This document shows, in pieces, positions 33,057 through 45,900 of a stretch of DNA of 64,000 nt. The stretch is from positions 3,477,001-3,541,000 of the forward strand of contig NC_037088.1 in assembly GCF_002994745.2 (NCBI RefSeq), read 5' to 3'. How positions within the stretch are numbered: the first letter of the stretch is position 1; every line of letters begins with the position of its first letter. The notes under the pieces are model-generated. The model made no database searches. It was not told the DNA's origin and worked only from the letters and a program-made list of their open reading frames with translations. The position numbers were made by a program, and so were the translations under genes. This stretch comes from Rosa chinensis. Its lineage: Eukaryota > Streptophyta > Magnoliopsida > Rosales > Rosaceae.

Positions 33057-33290
33057 TGAATGTGGAATATTTTAATAGAGAGGAGACTAATACCAACGTC
33101 TAATATTGTTTATTTGAATAGAGAGGAGAAGGGAGAAGACTTGAAAGACGTATGCCATCCACTTTTCTACAGTCTAACTTTTGTGTTTTTGAATAGAGTG
33201 GAGAAGACTTGAAAGACATACGCCATCTGCCACTTGTCTAACTTTTCTTGGCAGTTACCTATGGATGGAGAGGAGAGGACTTGAAAGTCA
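33057..33290. repeat. Imperfect direct repeats upstream of the RLP gene
   Basis: The phrase gagaggagaagacttgaaagacgtatgccatc or parts of it occurs about four times (near 33076, 33120, 33196 and 33268) in the 350 bp before the RLP start. It may be a simple duplication or may hold promoter elements; no known motif is claimed. Confidence 0.55.
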
Positions 33291-33402
33291 ATCCAAGCAC
33301 AGATTATATGGAGGCATTTTCCAATCCCATTTACATTTTAGAAGCCACCACAACCTAATTATCACTTTCCCTGCAATTGTGCATCTGAAAATTTTCTGTA
33401 GA

Positions 33403-36400
33403 ATGATAACTTTGATCTTCCATTTCTTCCTCTTCTTGATCACTCCTTGTGTTACTAACCTCATCCCTACTGTTCACAGCAAATGTATTGAAGCCCATAA
33501 AGAATCATTGCTCAATTTCAAGAAAAGTCTTGTATTTAATTCTTCTTCTTCCTCCAAGCTCATAACATGGAATTCGAATACCGAATGCTGTACTTGGACC
33601 GGAGTAACTTGCAGCACTAATGGGAGTGTTGTTGGACTTGACATCAGCAGCGAGTCTATCTCATGCAACATTGACAATTCCAGCAGTCTTTTCCAACTAC
33701 AACATCTTCAGAGACTCAATTTAGCCTATACTAATTTCTGTGGTTCTTCAATTCCATCTGCAATCGGAAAGCTTACAGAGTTGAGGTATCGGAATTTAAG
33801 AGGGGTTTATTTTTCTGGGAAAATTCCAATCGAGGTTGCACACTTAACGAGGCTGGTAGTTCTTGATCTCTCTTATAATTCCTATCTCTTTTTTGCTGAG
33901 AACCAGAATTTGAGCATGCTAATTCAGAACCTCACAGAGCTTACAGAATTATATCTTGATCATATAAACCTGTCGGCTGAGGGATCTCACTGGAGCCAAA
34001 CCATATCATCTTCACTTCCAAAGCTGAGTGTGTTGACCTTGTCCTATTGTGATCTTTCAGGCCCTATTCATGAATCATTTGCCAAGCTTGATTCTCTATC
34101 CATGTTAATATTGTATGGAAACAATATCTCTGGTCCGGTTCCAAAATTCTTTGCCAATTTTTCAAGCTTGATTTCCTTAAGACTCTCCGCTTGTAACTTG
34201 TATGGAGCATTTCCCAGAGAGATATTCCAGGTACCTACACTACGGTTTGTTGACCTATCAGCTAATTCAGAGCTTCGTGGTTCCTTACCGGAATTTCTAA
34301 AGAATGGATCTCTCGAATCCTTAGTTCTATCCGGGACTAAGTTTTCAGGAGTCTTGCCGGACTCTATTGGCAACCTTGAAATGCTGTCTGGATTATATCT
34401 TTCAGATTGCAATTTCACAGGGGCAGTTCCAAAGTCACTGGCAAACCTAACACAATTGAGGTTTTTGGCCTTGTCATCCAACAAGTTTTCTGGTTCGATT
34501 AATTATATTCAATGGGACAAACTCATCAAGCTTGAGCTTCTCGACTTGTCCAACAATCTTCTTTATAGGAGTATTCCATTGTCTCCCTTTTCTATTCCCT
34601 GGCTGCGGAGGTTAGACCTTTATGGAAATCACTTCTCCGGTCAGGTGCTTGAATTTTCTAATGTCTCTTCGTACTTGCTGTACAAACTTGATTTGAGTAG
34701 CAACAATTTGGAAGGATCAATACCCGTGTCTATCTTTAATCTTCGAGGGCTTCAAGTGTTAAATCTTTCTTCAAACAACTTGAGTGATTTTCCTTTTTAT
34801 GGTCTTCAGGAGTCGAGAAATCTTTCATTTCTTGATCTATCCCACAATAGCTTGTTGTTCAATCATAATGGTACCAACTCATCACACCCCTCCCTCCTTC
34901 AGATTCAGGCCTTGAAGTTGGATTCTAACAAGTTGAAAACATTCCCAAATTTCCTGAAAAATCAGTCTAGTTTAGCCTACTTGGATCTTTCAGACAACCA
35001 GATTCCAGGTCAGATACCCAATTGGATATGGGGGCTTCCTATTAAAACTCTAGGTCTCTGTTGTAACAAGTTGGTAAGTCTAGAAGCCCGGCCCCTTTAC
35101 TTGGTTCTACTTACAATCTGTTGAATATTGATCTTCACTCAAACCAGCTTCAGGGACAAATACCATTGTTCATAAGTGGTAATTATTTGGATTACTCAAC
35201 AAATAATTTCAGCTCTAGTATACCAACTGATATTGGTGATTTCATTTCTTCCACGGCCTACCTTTCTCTTTCAAGCAGTAACTTGTATGGGGAAATTCCA
35301 ATATCAATATGCAATGCAAGTGGCATAGTTCTTGATCTCTCTAATAACTCTTTGAGTGGAATCATTCCCCAATGCTTGACTCAGGCATCTTCGCTTAATG
35401 TCCTTGATTTGAGGAGAAACAACCTTAATGGATCTATCCCCGATACTTTTCTTCAAGGTTGTAATTTGCAAAGTCTAGCTCTGAGCAGAAATCATATACA
35501 AGGTCCAATTCCAAAATCTCTAGCCAATTGTTCAAGCTTAGAGGTTTTAGACCTTGGAGTCAATCAAATAACAGATGCCTTTCCCTGCATGTTGAAGACC
35601 ATATCCACCTTGCGTGTCCTTGTGTTGCAATCCAACAAATTTTATGGACCCATTGGATGTCCTGAGACCAATGGCACCTGGCCGAAGCTTCAAATCATAG
35701 ACTTAGCTCATAACAGTTTCAATGGTGAAATACCAGGTATGTCATTGACAACATGGAAGGCAATGATGGTTAATGAAGATAATTACCAATCTCCCCGTAG
35801 CTTTTGGTGGGGAGCAGGTGGTGGAAGTGGGCACTCTATTCAATTGGAAGATGTAGTAACAACTACAATCAAAGGTCTAGAGATGGATCTTGTACGTATT
35901 TCAACTATCTTCACTTCGATTGACTTCTCTGCTAACAAGTTCAACGGAACAATACCCAAGGAAATGGGTCTACTAAGATTATTATATGCCCTCAATCTGT
36001 CCAGTAATGCTTTCACAGGTGAAATCCCATCATCCTTTGGTAACGTGAGAACCATCGAGTCCTTAGACCTCTCTCAAAACCATCTGAGCGGCCAAATTCC
36101 ACCACAATTTGCAAGTCTCACTTTCCTTTCGTTCTTGAATGTCTCATATAATCAACTGACGGGAAGGATCCCAAGCTGCACTCAGTTTTCGACTTTTCCA
36201 AATACCTCCTTCGAGGGTAACAAAGGATTATGGGGGCCTCCTCTGACATCAGATACAACAATCATATTGCCACATCTGACGATAAATGAAATCTCAAGTA
36301 TGCCTAATTCTGGAGATGAGAATGATTGGAATGTTATCAGTGTTGAAATTGGATTTATATGTGGTCTTGGAATTGCCGTCGGGTCACTTTTGTTTTGCAA

Positions 36401-36485
36401 GAGATGGAGGAAATGGTACTACAGAGCTATGTTTAACATCCTGTTCAAGATATTCCCTCAGCTGGAACACAGATTTGGTAATTAG
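33403..36485 (+). pseudogene. Receptor-like protein (Cf-9/RLP type), one frameshift
   Basis: RLPs are plasma-membrane LRR receptors without kinase that sense ligands with co-receptors of the SOBIR1/BAK1 type. The likely start is ATG 33403, since a hydrophobic signal peptide follows (LIFHFFLFLITPCV); the longer frame from 33265 would bury it. Next come the paired-Cys cap (ECCTWTGVTC), about 28 LRRs of the LxGxIP type, the hinge before the last repeats (VTTTIKGLEMDLVRIS near 35860), acidic spacer, one transmembrane helix (VEIGFICGLGIAVGSLLF) and a short basic tail ending EHRFGN. The reading frame shifts once between about 35085 and 35105, giving an early stop at 35122-35124; everything else is intact over about 1027 codons without introns. 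This is either a recent pseudogene or a sequence error. Confidence 0.85.
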
Positions 36486-36795
36486 AGAAGGCATTTTACA
36501 TAAATCAAAGTTATTGGAGACGTTGAAATGGTTAGGTAGACAAAGCATGCAGCTCAACTCCATGATGCCGGAGACTCCACTGACCTTTTTTCTCTGTATT
36601 TTCATCACATGATTATAATGTAATTGTTTTTTTTTGTCAAAAACTTGTTTTGTTTTGGTCTGGTGTCGTAAGTTATGTTGTAGTCGTTCTTGCAATGTGA
36701 TCACTTTACACTTGTAACATTGATGAAATATTGTGTAGTGTGAGCAGGTAATTGCTCTGTTTTGTGATATGGTGATTGTTTTCAAATATCCTCCC
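36486..36795. other. 3' flank of the RLP gene
   Basis: Non-coding 3' flank, presumably UTR and downstream DNA. No clear terminator motif beyond AT-rich sequence. It runs into an LRR fragment at 36796. Confidence 0.5.
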
Positions 36796-37061
36796 ATCTG
36801 AGCAAGATAGAGACAAATCTGATAGAGAAATTTGGGTTATGGATGATTAGTTCAGGGGATCGCACTCGACTCTTTCCCATAGACATGGGTTTGGTTCATA
36901 GTCGGTAACCCATGACCATAGTAGTGTTTTGACTCTTGGAGAGATTGATCATAGTGATTATTTGGTGTGAGGATATTCCAGACAGTGCCATAGGAATAGG
37001 ATAACAAATAAAAAAGAAGAGATAGAAGAAAAGAGAGCTGGTGCGCCCATACTTGGGTCAT
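36796..37061 (-). pseudogene. N-terminal fragment of a local LRR gene
   Basis: This matches 10515-10773 of the LRR gene on the minus strand: start region, signal peptide and the sequence around the cysteine cap (gactctttcccatagacatggg). An indel early in the signal peptide shifts the frame. Nothing of the LRR domain follows; the RLP gene's 3' flank takes its place. Confidence 0.75.
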
Positions 37062-37676
37062 TTCAGCTTGCACTTACGCCTGTTGCTGCTATGAGATATG
37101 AAAGCATGTGAATGTGAGAGTGTAATACATGCACAAGAATGCAGCAGGTTAAATAGCAATTTGAATAAGAGAGGTTTAAGAGAGATGTTGGGTGTGTTGG
37201 AAGGTTTGACTGGATTGTACTAGTCTTTTCACCGTAGAATAATAGCCTAAAACAAAAGTCGTCCAAGGGAGGTTGGGTGGTGTTTCCTATATTTTTTTTT
37301 ATCAATAATAATGGAGCCTATGCCATGCTTAACTAGAAGAACAAATTGGATCCCTTGAAAATCCATAGCTGACTAGTCGTAGCTTTCACTTATGGCAAAC
37401 CTTTGCCCTTTTGCAGGCAATTAATCAAGATGAGTTAGAGAAGCCTAGTGTCAGCTGCAAGCAGTGATAGTGCCACTGACAAGAACCAGAAGGTTAAGCT
37501 GGACAGAGATCTTCCAATGGATTTATAAGCTGCCAGTGAAAAGTTAAGATCTGAATCCGACAATTCAAGAGGAAATGAAAAGGTGTATGCATTATGCATG
37601 TAACCAATCCTGGATGTACAAATCCTTCTCCAAAGTAGATCAATACAGGCAGATAACTTTAGTCGAAAAGGTGTAT
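37062..37676. repeat. Upstream spacer, copy of 10774-11397
   Basis: Non-coding spacer with the same order of motifs as 10774-11397 (for example agtcgaaaaggtgtata at 37661 and 11381). It ends where the putative Helitron begins. Confidence 0.75.
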
Positions 37677-38022
37677 ATTTAACGTATACTAAAGCTCAAT
37701 CCACTGTTTTACTGTTTATACTGTTGACAATTATTCATAAGTGTATGTAATGACCGTCTTGCCCTTTTTTTCCGTCTATTACTGGTTGCCACTCTGACTG
37801 TAGGTTAAGAGGTTGGTCGGTGGGGGGCTGGAAAGACCGTTCCGCCCTCCTTTGAGAAAAAAATCTCCTGCTGTGTATGGATCTGATCTTCTTCTCTCTT
37901 CTAGAGTCATCTACTCTAATCCCTCACACCCAAGTCAAAATCCACATGAAAACCCAAAAATCACAACGAAAAAGACCAACAGAACAAGAGAGTTGTGAGC
38001 AGCAAGAACAGTGTTGACGACC

Positions 38023-38124
38023 ATGGCTTCCAAAACAGAGCCGACCCAGAGGCTGGCCTTCTCAGACGGTGAGGAACTATCAAGGTCAGTCACTGAGATC
38101 AACACTGATAAAATTATACGGTGA
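38023..38124 (+). pseudogene. Putative captured first exon, family unknown
   Basis: An ATG in good context (gacgaccatggc) opens 33 codons (MASKTEPTQRLAFSDGEELS) and stops. The short phrase acggtgaggaactat is repeated in and after it. It could be the first exon of a host gene captured by the Helitron. I do not recognise the protein. Confidence 0.4.
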
Positions 38125-40425
38125 GGAACTATAGTATGGTATGAACTATCGGAGAAAGATTCTAACTCAATACAATCAGTACAACACAATAAAGATTAAT
38201 CTTTTTGTCAAATACTTATGATCATTTAGTTTACTGATTTGTATTTTTCCTTTTGAACAGCTGCCAATCTCAGATTCTGCTGCTAATCTGAGAAAAGAAA
38301 ACTACACTAAAAGCAAATAGAAAAGGTTTCATCTCTAAAGATACTATTTTTGTTATTTCTTTTTCATTCTTTAGCTATTCTTTGATTTTAATGGAATTTA
38401 CAGGACCTTAGTGGTTCGGCGGAGCAGAAGAAGATGGCTTTGAGTCTGGGTTTATTTGGGGTTGCTTACTTACAGACATTACTCTCTAGGTCAGTCAAGT
38501 AATTAAATTTATGTTTTAGTAGAATTCCTGATCTTCTTTGTGAGTTCAAATGAATTACCTTTCTAGCGTTCAATCATTTTGAAGGACAACTTTTTCTTTT
38601 CTTTGCTTCTGGTATGCCTGAATGAATACTTTTTAATATTTTCCATGAACTTGCATATATAATCACCTTTAAAATAAGAAGAAGAAAAAAGAACAACATG
38701 AAAAAGTTCTCGAGTGTGGTTTAAGTCTCTGTTTTGATTCTATTACTCTTATTACTTTGGTAGTTTGATTTGATGCTATATGCTTTGATTTATAATTTGG
38801 GGCTTTCTTTAATAATAAGCCCTCCATTCAATTTGGTTTTCTCTTATAGTTATTTGATTGTCTGTATTTCATGGCGACCCTAATGTAACTATGTTATTTG
38901 ATTTTCTATTTTAGAGGTTTTCATCAAGTCTGCTGTTCTTCAATCCTAATGTAACTATGATCTTAAAGTCTGCTGTTATTAATAGTTATGATCTTAAAGT
39001 CTGCTGTTGGAGGTTTTAGACTGTTATGCATCTGCTACCTAAATATGATAATCTCCTTAAATCTGTTTTAGTGTTGCCTCACGTTGTCTGGAGATTTTCT
39101 GGCATTGCAAGTGACAAATCATATGTAGGGGTAGCCAAAATTGAAACTGAAACACACAAAGTACAGATTGTTCTTACGCTTCTGAAGGTTGGGCCAACTT
39201 GATTCATTTTTAATGGGTCATACTCGTACCTTCTGCTCAATTTAACATTATGGAGTAGATTATTAGCCACGGGAATTCTACTGTCCTCTCATCTTTAATG
39301 GAAAAAGTCTGCGCAGAGCTGGAGAATTTGGAGGCTCAAGACAAATTAAATTAATGGGACTTAGGAGTTGGGATTTTTTAACATTTTTTTTTTTTGTCTA
39401 GACCTTTTAGTACGTTTAACTATTTGTTTTTATCTAAGTGATACAAAGCAGGAAAAAAAAAACTGAAATAAAATGAGAGTTTTATGTAAGCTGCTCTCTC
39501 AGCTTCTCTCTTCTTTTTTGAGCCTAAACTTGAACTTCCTAATATCCCATGATGTTATAGTACTACTTTTCCTTTTATTTTTTCTTTTCTTTTTCTTTTT
39601 TCAAGCAGTAAAATGGAGGTGGAAAACTGGAAGTTATACATATCATATATTAATTTAAGGATTAATTGCATAGAACTAGATTCCTAGAAGTAGTCGGAAA
39701 GGCTTAAAGCTTCCCATTTTTTATTATACATATCATACCATTCCCACATGCAAAGGGATGATCCGTTATGCCTTGAGAAGGTAGGCATCAACCTTTTTAT
39801 TGAGAATCAGGACAAAGTCCGGATACTTATTAAGTTTAGATTGAGTTTTTTTTTTTTTTTTTTTCAATTTTATGTATCTCTGATTTCTAGAAACTTTGAA
39901 ATTGGAGACTTTTAGTCCACTTTCAGAATCCCAACAACCAAAAGAAGCGTTAGTTTTTTCCTAACCAAATCTTAATTGGAATGGAACAACTGAACCAGGA
40001 ATTGATATTGCTTTAGCAAGGTCTGTAGTCCTTTAGACTTAAAAATTGATTATAGAACTTAACACTGGAAAGTCTGTTATTCTAAGTGAAAATCCACATG
40101 GGTTTACAAGATATTAGACTTATTCTACATCAAGGTTTGCACCATTTGAATTAGATACTCCCCTCTCGCTCCTGTTCCCCAACTAATCTGTATAAGATGA
40201 AATAGCCTGTTAATGTTAATTGTTGAAATGAAATCAGATGATCCACTGTTCTGGTGCAAAGGTATTATAAGGTGGAATTTTGGCTAAATTTCGCAACCAA
40301 TTATAATAATAGGGTTTAGATAGAAATAGGGAAAAGAGAAACCTGTCGTCAATGTAGTGTGTATGCCTTTATGCATTGGTGATAAGCATGAAATTCTGAT
40401 CTTCATATACTCTGAACACTAAATG
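38125..40425. other. Helitron interior, left of the copia
   Basis: AT-rich, T-rich intron-like DNA. A possible short exon at 38404-38489 (DLSGSAEQKKMALSLGLFG) is followed by a GT donor-like gtcagt. Otherwise I see no supported gene. Confidence 0.45.
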
Positions 40426-40633
40426 TGTTGAAGGAATATCGATTTAGTGTGCCTTATCAAACTAGGAGTAGCAATAGGAGAGAAGGTTCTAGATTTCCCA
40501 ATCCTACACGGATTGGTATTCCTTGTAACATTAGAACTAGCACTTTGTAATCCCTATATATAGGGCTCCTATTCTCAATAATAATACACACAATTCTCTC
40601 ATCAATCTCTCTCAATACACATATCCTTAAACA
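40426..40633 (+). repeat. 5' LTR of the young copia
   Basis: 208 bp, tgttgaaggaat to ccttaaaca. The palindromic ccctatatataggg (40552-40565) is the likely TATA box; transcription would begin shortly after it in the pyrimidine-rich part. Confidence 0.95.
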
Positions 40634-40647
40634 CGTTATCAGCACGA
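40634..40647 (+). other. Primer-binding site, unusual type
   Basis: CGTTATCAGCACGA begins immediately after the LTR. It is shared, with one change, by the degenerate copia at 18417-18430 and is not the initiator tRNA-Met 3' sequence. Confidence 0.7.
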
Positions 40648-41224
40648 CTCTAACCACAAAACAGAAAACCAAAACTCATTCACAAAGCAGCCCCTAGCCC
40701 GAGCTAGCCGAGCCTTCGCTGCAGCCCGCGCGCCCGTGCGCTTGCAACCTTGCACATCAGCCCCTGCTGCCCCCCTTCCTGCAGCCCTGCGTTCCAGCCT
40801 GCTGCCATCGAAGCATCACTGCTGCGCAAACAAGCCAACGCACACCCACTGCATCTTTTTCCCGTTCCTGTGCACATCCGTCTTCTTTCAAGCCTCGAAA
40901 CGTCTAGTTCGGAAGCTCAGATCGAAAAACTTTCTTCATCAAAGTTGTTCGTCTCTGTCTCTTCCATCTAACCTCAGAATTTCAGCCTTATCGGAGTTAT
41001 ATTGAGATCTGTACACCAATCGAAGTACAAGCTGTTCAGAACAGAATCTGCTCCGAATTTTCAACAAGTAAGTATTTAAAAGAGTAAGTTTTGAAGTTCC
41101 TATAATTCGAAATTTAAATATTTCTTCTTTTCTCGGGGACTTGAAAACCTCCCTTCTTCTACATCCCACCTTTCTTATAACGTGGGTTCGATTCTTGAAA
41201 AGCGGAATCGTGGGGATTCACGCA

Positions 41225-41393
41225 ATTTAACGAACTAAGAGCGTTCGTAAGACTTCGGACTAAGAGCGTCCGTAAGCATCGATTTAATGAACTAAGAGCG
41301 TTCGTAAGACTTCGGACTAAGAGCGTCCGTAAGCATCGATTTAATGAACTAAGAGCGTTCGTAAGCTACGGACTAAGAGCGTTCGTGAGCATA
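41225..41393 (+). repeat. Three tandem 57-bp units in the copia leader
   Basis: Units start at 41225, 41282 and 41339, each made of two half-units built on ggactaagagcgt(t/c)cgtaag. The array lies about 150 bp before the gag start. The 15-base core gaactaagagcgttc also occurs within gag coding sequence at 42134-42148. Confidence 0.9.
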
Positions 41394-41541
41394 GATTTTG
41401 ACCATTTAAACATCACTGTTTCGGTCTAATCCAATTTTCTTGGAAATCGATTTCTTGGTAGCATAGCTCGGAAATCTTAATATTTAGTCGTCTTGGAAGT
41501 TTTAACTCCGAGACTAATATATTTCTTCTTCTTATTTCAGG

Positions 41542-42654
41542 ATGTCAAGACTTGACTTTCCTATCCTTGACTCAACTGGCTCTGAATATCATAGTTGGGT
41601 CACGGATGTTGAGAATCATCTCACTTCAAAAGGGATCCTACCCGTAATTCAGGCACCAAATCCAGATCCCTTATTCGAGCGTATGGCTATGAATAATGCC
41701 ACCGCCCTTATTTTGATAAGGCGCCACATGGATAAATCACTCCGATTGGAGTACATGGCAATCAAGGATGCTAGAGAATTATGGGTTGCGCTAGAGGAGC
41801 GTTTTGGTAATGTAAAGGATACCCTCCTCCCTGACTTGAAAGTTTAATGGAACAATCTACGATTTACTAATTTCAAATCTGTAGCTGAATATAATTCAGA
41901 AGTTCTTCGCCTCAAAACCATGTTGGGGTTCTGTGGACAAACTGTCACAGAGCAAGAACTAATTGAGAAAACTCTCTCCACCTTCCCCGTCTCAGCTATT
42001 TTGCTATCAAAGCAATACCGAACTGAATTCAATACTGGATGGCTCACGAGGTTTCATCAGCTAATTAATATTATGTCTGTAGCTGAAAAGCATGATAATA
42101 TCCTCGTGAGAAATTATAATTCAAGGCCTATCGGAACTAAGAGCGTTCATGAGGCGAATTATAATAATGCACCCAAAGGAGGGCGCAAGGAGCGAAACCC
42201 TAAGAATAAGGGACACAACAGACATTCTGGTCCATATAACCGCCCTACAAAGGAAGGTACTCGTCAGAATGAAGGACGATCACGTGGCAATACATGGCAA
42301 CGTGGGAGAGGAGGCCGTGGGGCTCCAGGACGTGGAGGAACCACCCAAGGCCATGGGAATGGCGCCAACTCCTATAGGGGACGCCACCCAAGTGCAAACA
42401 ATGCACCTCAATTAAAGGGAGGAAATCACAATGACATGTGTCATCGATGTGGATCTAGTGAGCACTGGTTCAAACAATGCAAAGCAAGCAAACAATTGGC
42501 TGCGCATTACAAGGCATTTAGAGACTTCAGAGAGCATGAAGCCAATTTTGCCGAAAATATAGAAGAAGATGGTGATGATGCCAACGTCAATCTCACCATA
42601 GCGGACTTCAAATCTGACAAAGAATTGCACAAGGATGCTGCAGATTTTGATTAG
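41542..42654 (+). pseudogene. Gag of the young copia, one internal stop
   Basis: The particle protein from ATG 41542 (MSRLDFPILDSTGSEYHSW). A helical copia gag domain is interrupted by TAA at 41845-41847 in an otherwise continuous frame, then continues (AEYNSEVLRLKTMLGFCGQ), followed by a long Arg/Gly-rich stretch (near 42160-42400) and one CCHC knuckle (CHRCGSSEHWFKQC near 42439). The frame ends with TAG at 42652. The last stop may be natural or acquired; pol continues in the same phase about 270 bases later. Confidence 0.82.
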
Positions 42655-42924
42655 TATAGTCCTTTACTTTTCCAAGAATTATGTAATGGCAATTATGCCT
42701 TAAATCAATGAAATGACTTATTGTATTAACTCTTTCCCTCTAGGCGTACTCAAGAGTACTTGTGATGTCTAGGCAAGGTTTGATATGAGAGAACGGTTTT
42801 AAAAGTGAGCAACGCTCCATCAAAATCTCGCCTTACCTTACCTGGTCACAACTAAATTGAAATTACCGAACCGATAGAGTGACTACGATTTGTCTACGAT
42901 TTGATTTTTATATTGGATTAGATT
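42655..42924 (+). other. Gap where protease is expected
   Basis: In related copias the aspartic protease lies here. I find no D(S/T)G motif in any continuing frame. A pyrimidine-rich ttaactctttccctctag at 42727-42744 resembles a 3' splice site, so an intron is possible but unproven. Confidence 0.5.
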
Positions 42925-45900
42925 ATGGTCACGAAACTTTGGTGTCATCATTGGATATTATTAATAAAGTATCGATTTATTTTATCTCATGTCGTAGACA
43001 TGTTTTTCGAACTTTATTATTTCAAAGATATAAGAGCCAATGGTTTTCATGTGGAAACACATTGTGAGAATGGACAAGAGTTCCTTTGCATCACCTCTAA
43101 TGACTACGGACATAAACGAGTATTAGAGAAACTTATGTGTCGCTCTAGTGGGTTGTATGCAACCACTATTCGAGTCATTGAATCCAACCATGTCATGAGA
43201 GATGATTTATGGGATTCCGACACGTATAGGCTTTAGCATGACCGTTTGGGACACCCAGGTCGTGACATGATGATCCATATATTAAAGACTTCACACGGAC
43301 ATCCCTTTTTCAGAACAAAAGGAAGTAAAACTCGAAATTTGGATCAAGGAGGAGCACCTGCGCCTCACGGCGCCTTCCCCCTTCAAGTCCGGCCACCACT
43401 AGCCGGCGCCGCCATCCCCCTGCGGCTCAAGGGTGGCTTTGACGCCACCTCTGCTCCTCTGACTCAAATTTCGACTTCTAAAGTCCATTGTGACTTCATG
43501 GCTCAACCAAAATCCTCATTGGTTGTTTCTGGAGCCCATTATCCGTTCTGCAAAGCCTGCCCTTTAGCAAAGTTAGGATTGAGACCATCCTATGCAAAGG
43601 ACACTAAAGAAAATATACCATTCTTGCAAAGAATCCAAGGTGATATTTGTGGACCTATTCAACCACTATGCGGACCATTTAGATATTTTATGGTATTGAT
43701 TGATGCATCGACACGCTGGTCACAGGTCATGCTATTGTCCACAAGGAACGCTGCATTTGCTAAACTCCTAGCACAAATAATTAAGTTACGGGCTCACCAC
43801 CCTGATCATCCCATTAAGTCTATAAGATTAGACAATGCTGGGGAGTTTACATCAAAGACTTTTGATGATTATTGCATGTCCATTGGGATTGATGTTGAAC
43901 ATCCTGTTCCTCATGTTCATACCCAAAATGGTCTCGCAGAAGCCACCATTAAACGACTACAAATGGTTGCTCGAGCATTGGTGATGCGCACCAATCTCCC
44001 TATTTCTGCTTGGGGCTATGCAATATTGCATGCAGCTGTGCTTATTCTTCTGAGGCCCACTACCACTCAACCCTTTTCTGCGTCCCAGATGGTGACTGGG
44101 TATGAGCCTAATGTCTCACACTTACGCATATTTGGGTGTGCAGTTTATGTGCCTATTGCGCCGCCACAGCGCACCAAAATGGGTCCTCAACGACGATTAG
44201 GCATTTATGTTGGATATGATTCTCCAACCATTGTCCGCTATTTAGAACCCTTGACAGGCGATCTCTTTACCGCAAGATTTGTGGATTGTCACTTCGATGA
44301 GACAGTCTTCCCGTCGTTAGGGGGAGATAAGAACATAAATGTTCAACAGGAATGACAAGAATTGTCGTGGTCTGTCCCCACTCTGTCTCATCTTGATCCC
44401 CGAACAGCACAGTCCGAAATTGAAGTGCGGAGAATTCTCGATCTTCAGAACGTAGCAGAATCGATGCCTGATGCGTTTTCTGATATCGCTAAAGTGACGA
44501 GATCACACATACCTGCTGTAAATGTGCCTGCAAGGATTGATGTCCCTAAAATTAGAGGACATGACGCCACCTCAAGGGCACTTGAGCATGGCGCCAACGT
44601 CCACAGTGGTAGTGACGTTGTGGCTAGGCCCACGGCTCCTGCCAGGAAGCGCGGGAGGCCAATAGGTTCGAAGGATTCTCGCCCAAGAAAGAAAGCGAGT
44701 TTGGTACAAAATAATCCATTAATCATCGATGTAAATAATCCATCTCATGAGAACATTCCGGATTATGGTTATGTCCAAGAGACATCATTGGGGGACGCTC
44801 CAATGTCAAAACCAACTCCAGAGAATAGAGAGATCTCCATAAATTACACTAGTGTACATGAGATGATGGATAGAAATTCTATGGCAATTGATGATGCATT
44901 TGCATATCATATTGCAAAAGGAATTATAGAATATGATGATATCGAACCTCGCTCTGTTGAAGAATGTCAACGAAGAGCAGATTGGCCTAAATGGAAAGAT
45001 GCGATCCAGGTTGAATTGGATTCACTAACAAAGAGACAGGTATTTGGGCCTGTAACGCATACACCCCCAAACGTAAAGCCTGTTGGCCATAAATGGGTCT
45101 TTGTTAGAAAGCGTAATGAGAAAAATGAGGTGGTAAGATACAAAGCCCGCCTTGTGGCGCAAGGTTTCTCACAACGCCCTGGAATCGACTACGAGGAGAC
45201 ATATTCTCCCGTAATGGACGTGATAACGTTCCGCTACCTTGTCAGTTTGGTAGTTTCCGAAAAACTTGACATGCAGCTTATGGATGTGGTTACAGCATAT
45301 CTCTATGGGGATCTAGATTCAGAGATATATATGAAGGTTCCAGATGGACTTCAATTACCCAAATCAAGTGGCTCTAAACCACGGAGCGCGTTTTCAATAA
45401 GATTAAAACGCTCACTATATGGATTAAAACAATCCGGACGGATGTGGTATAACCGTCTAAGTGACTACTTGATTGGGAAGGGATATATTAACAATGAAAT
45501 ATGCCCATGCGTGTTCATTAAAAGAACAAGTTCCGGATTTGCAATCGTAGCAGTTTATGTCGATGACATGAACCTAATTGGAACTCTAGATGAGTTGAAG
45601 GAAACTGCTAAATACTTGAAATCCGAATTTGAGATGAAAGATCTTGGGAAAACACGGTTTTGTCTCGGTTTAGAACTCGAGCACCGTAGTGATGGGATTT
45701 TAATCCATCAGTCTGCATATACTCAGAAAATTCTAAGGCGCTTTAATGAAGATAAAGCGAAGCTTGCGAGTACTCCCATGATCGGCAGTAGTCTTGAGCC
45801 CGGAAAAGATCCGTTTCGTCCAAGGGATGAGGACGAAGAACCATTAGAGGCCGAAGTGCCCTATTTGAGTGCAATAGGCGCATTATTGTACTTAGCTCAA

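Noticed and set aside
41225..41393. Regularly spaced repeats resembling a CRISPR array
   Set aside because: The units are contiguous 57-bp tandem copies without unique spacers, inside a plant retrotransposon leader.
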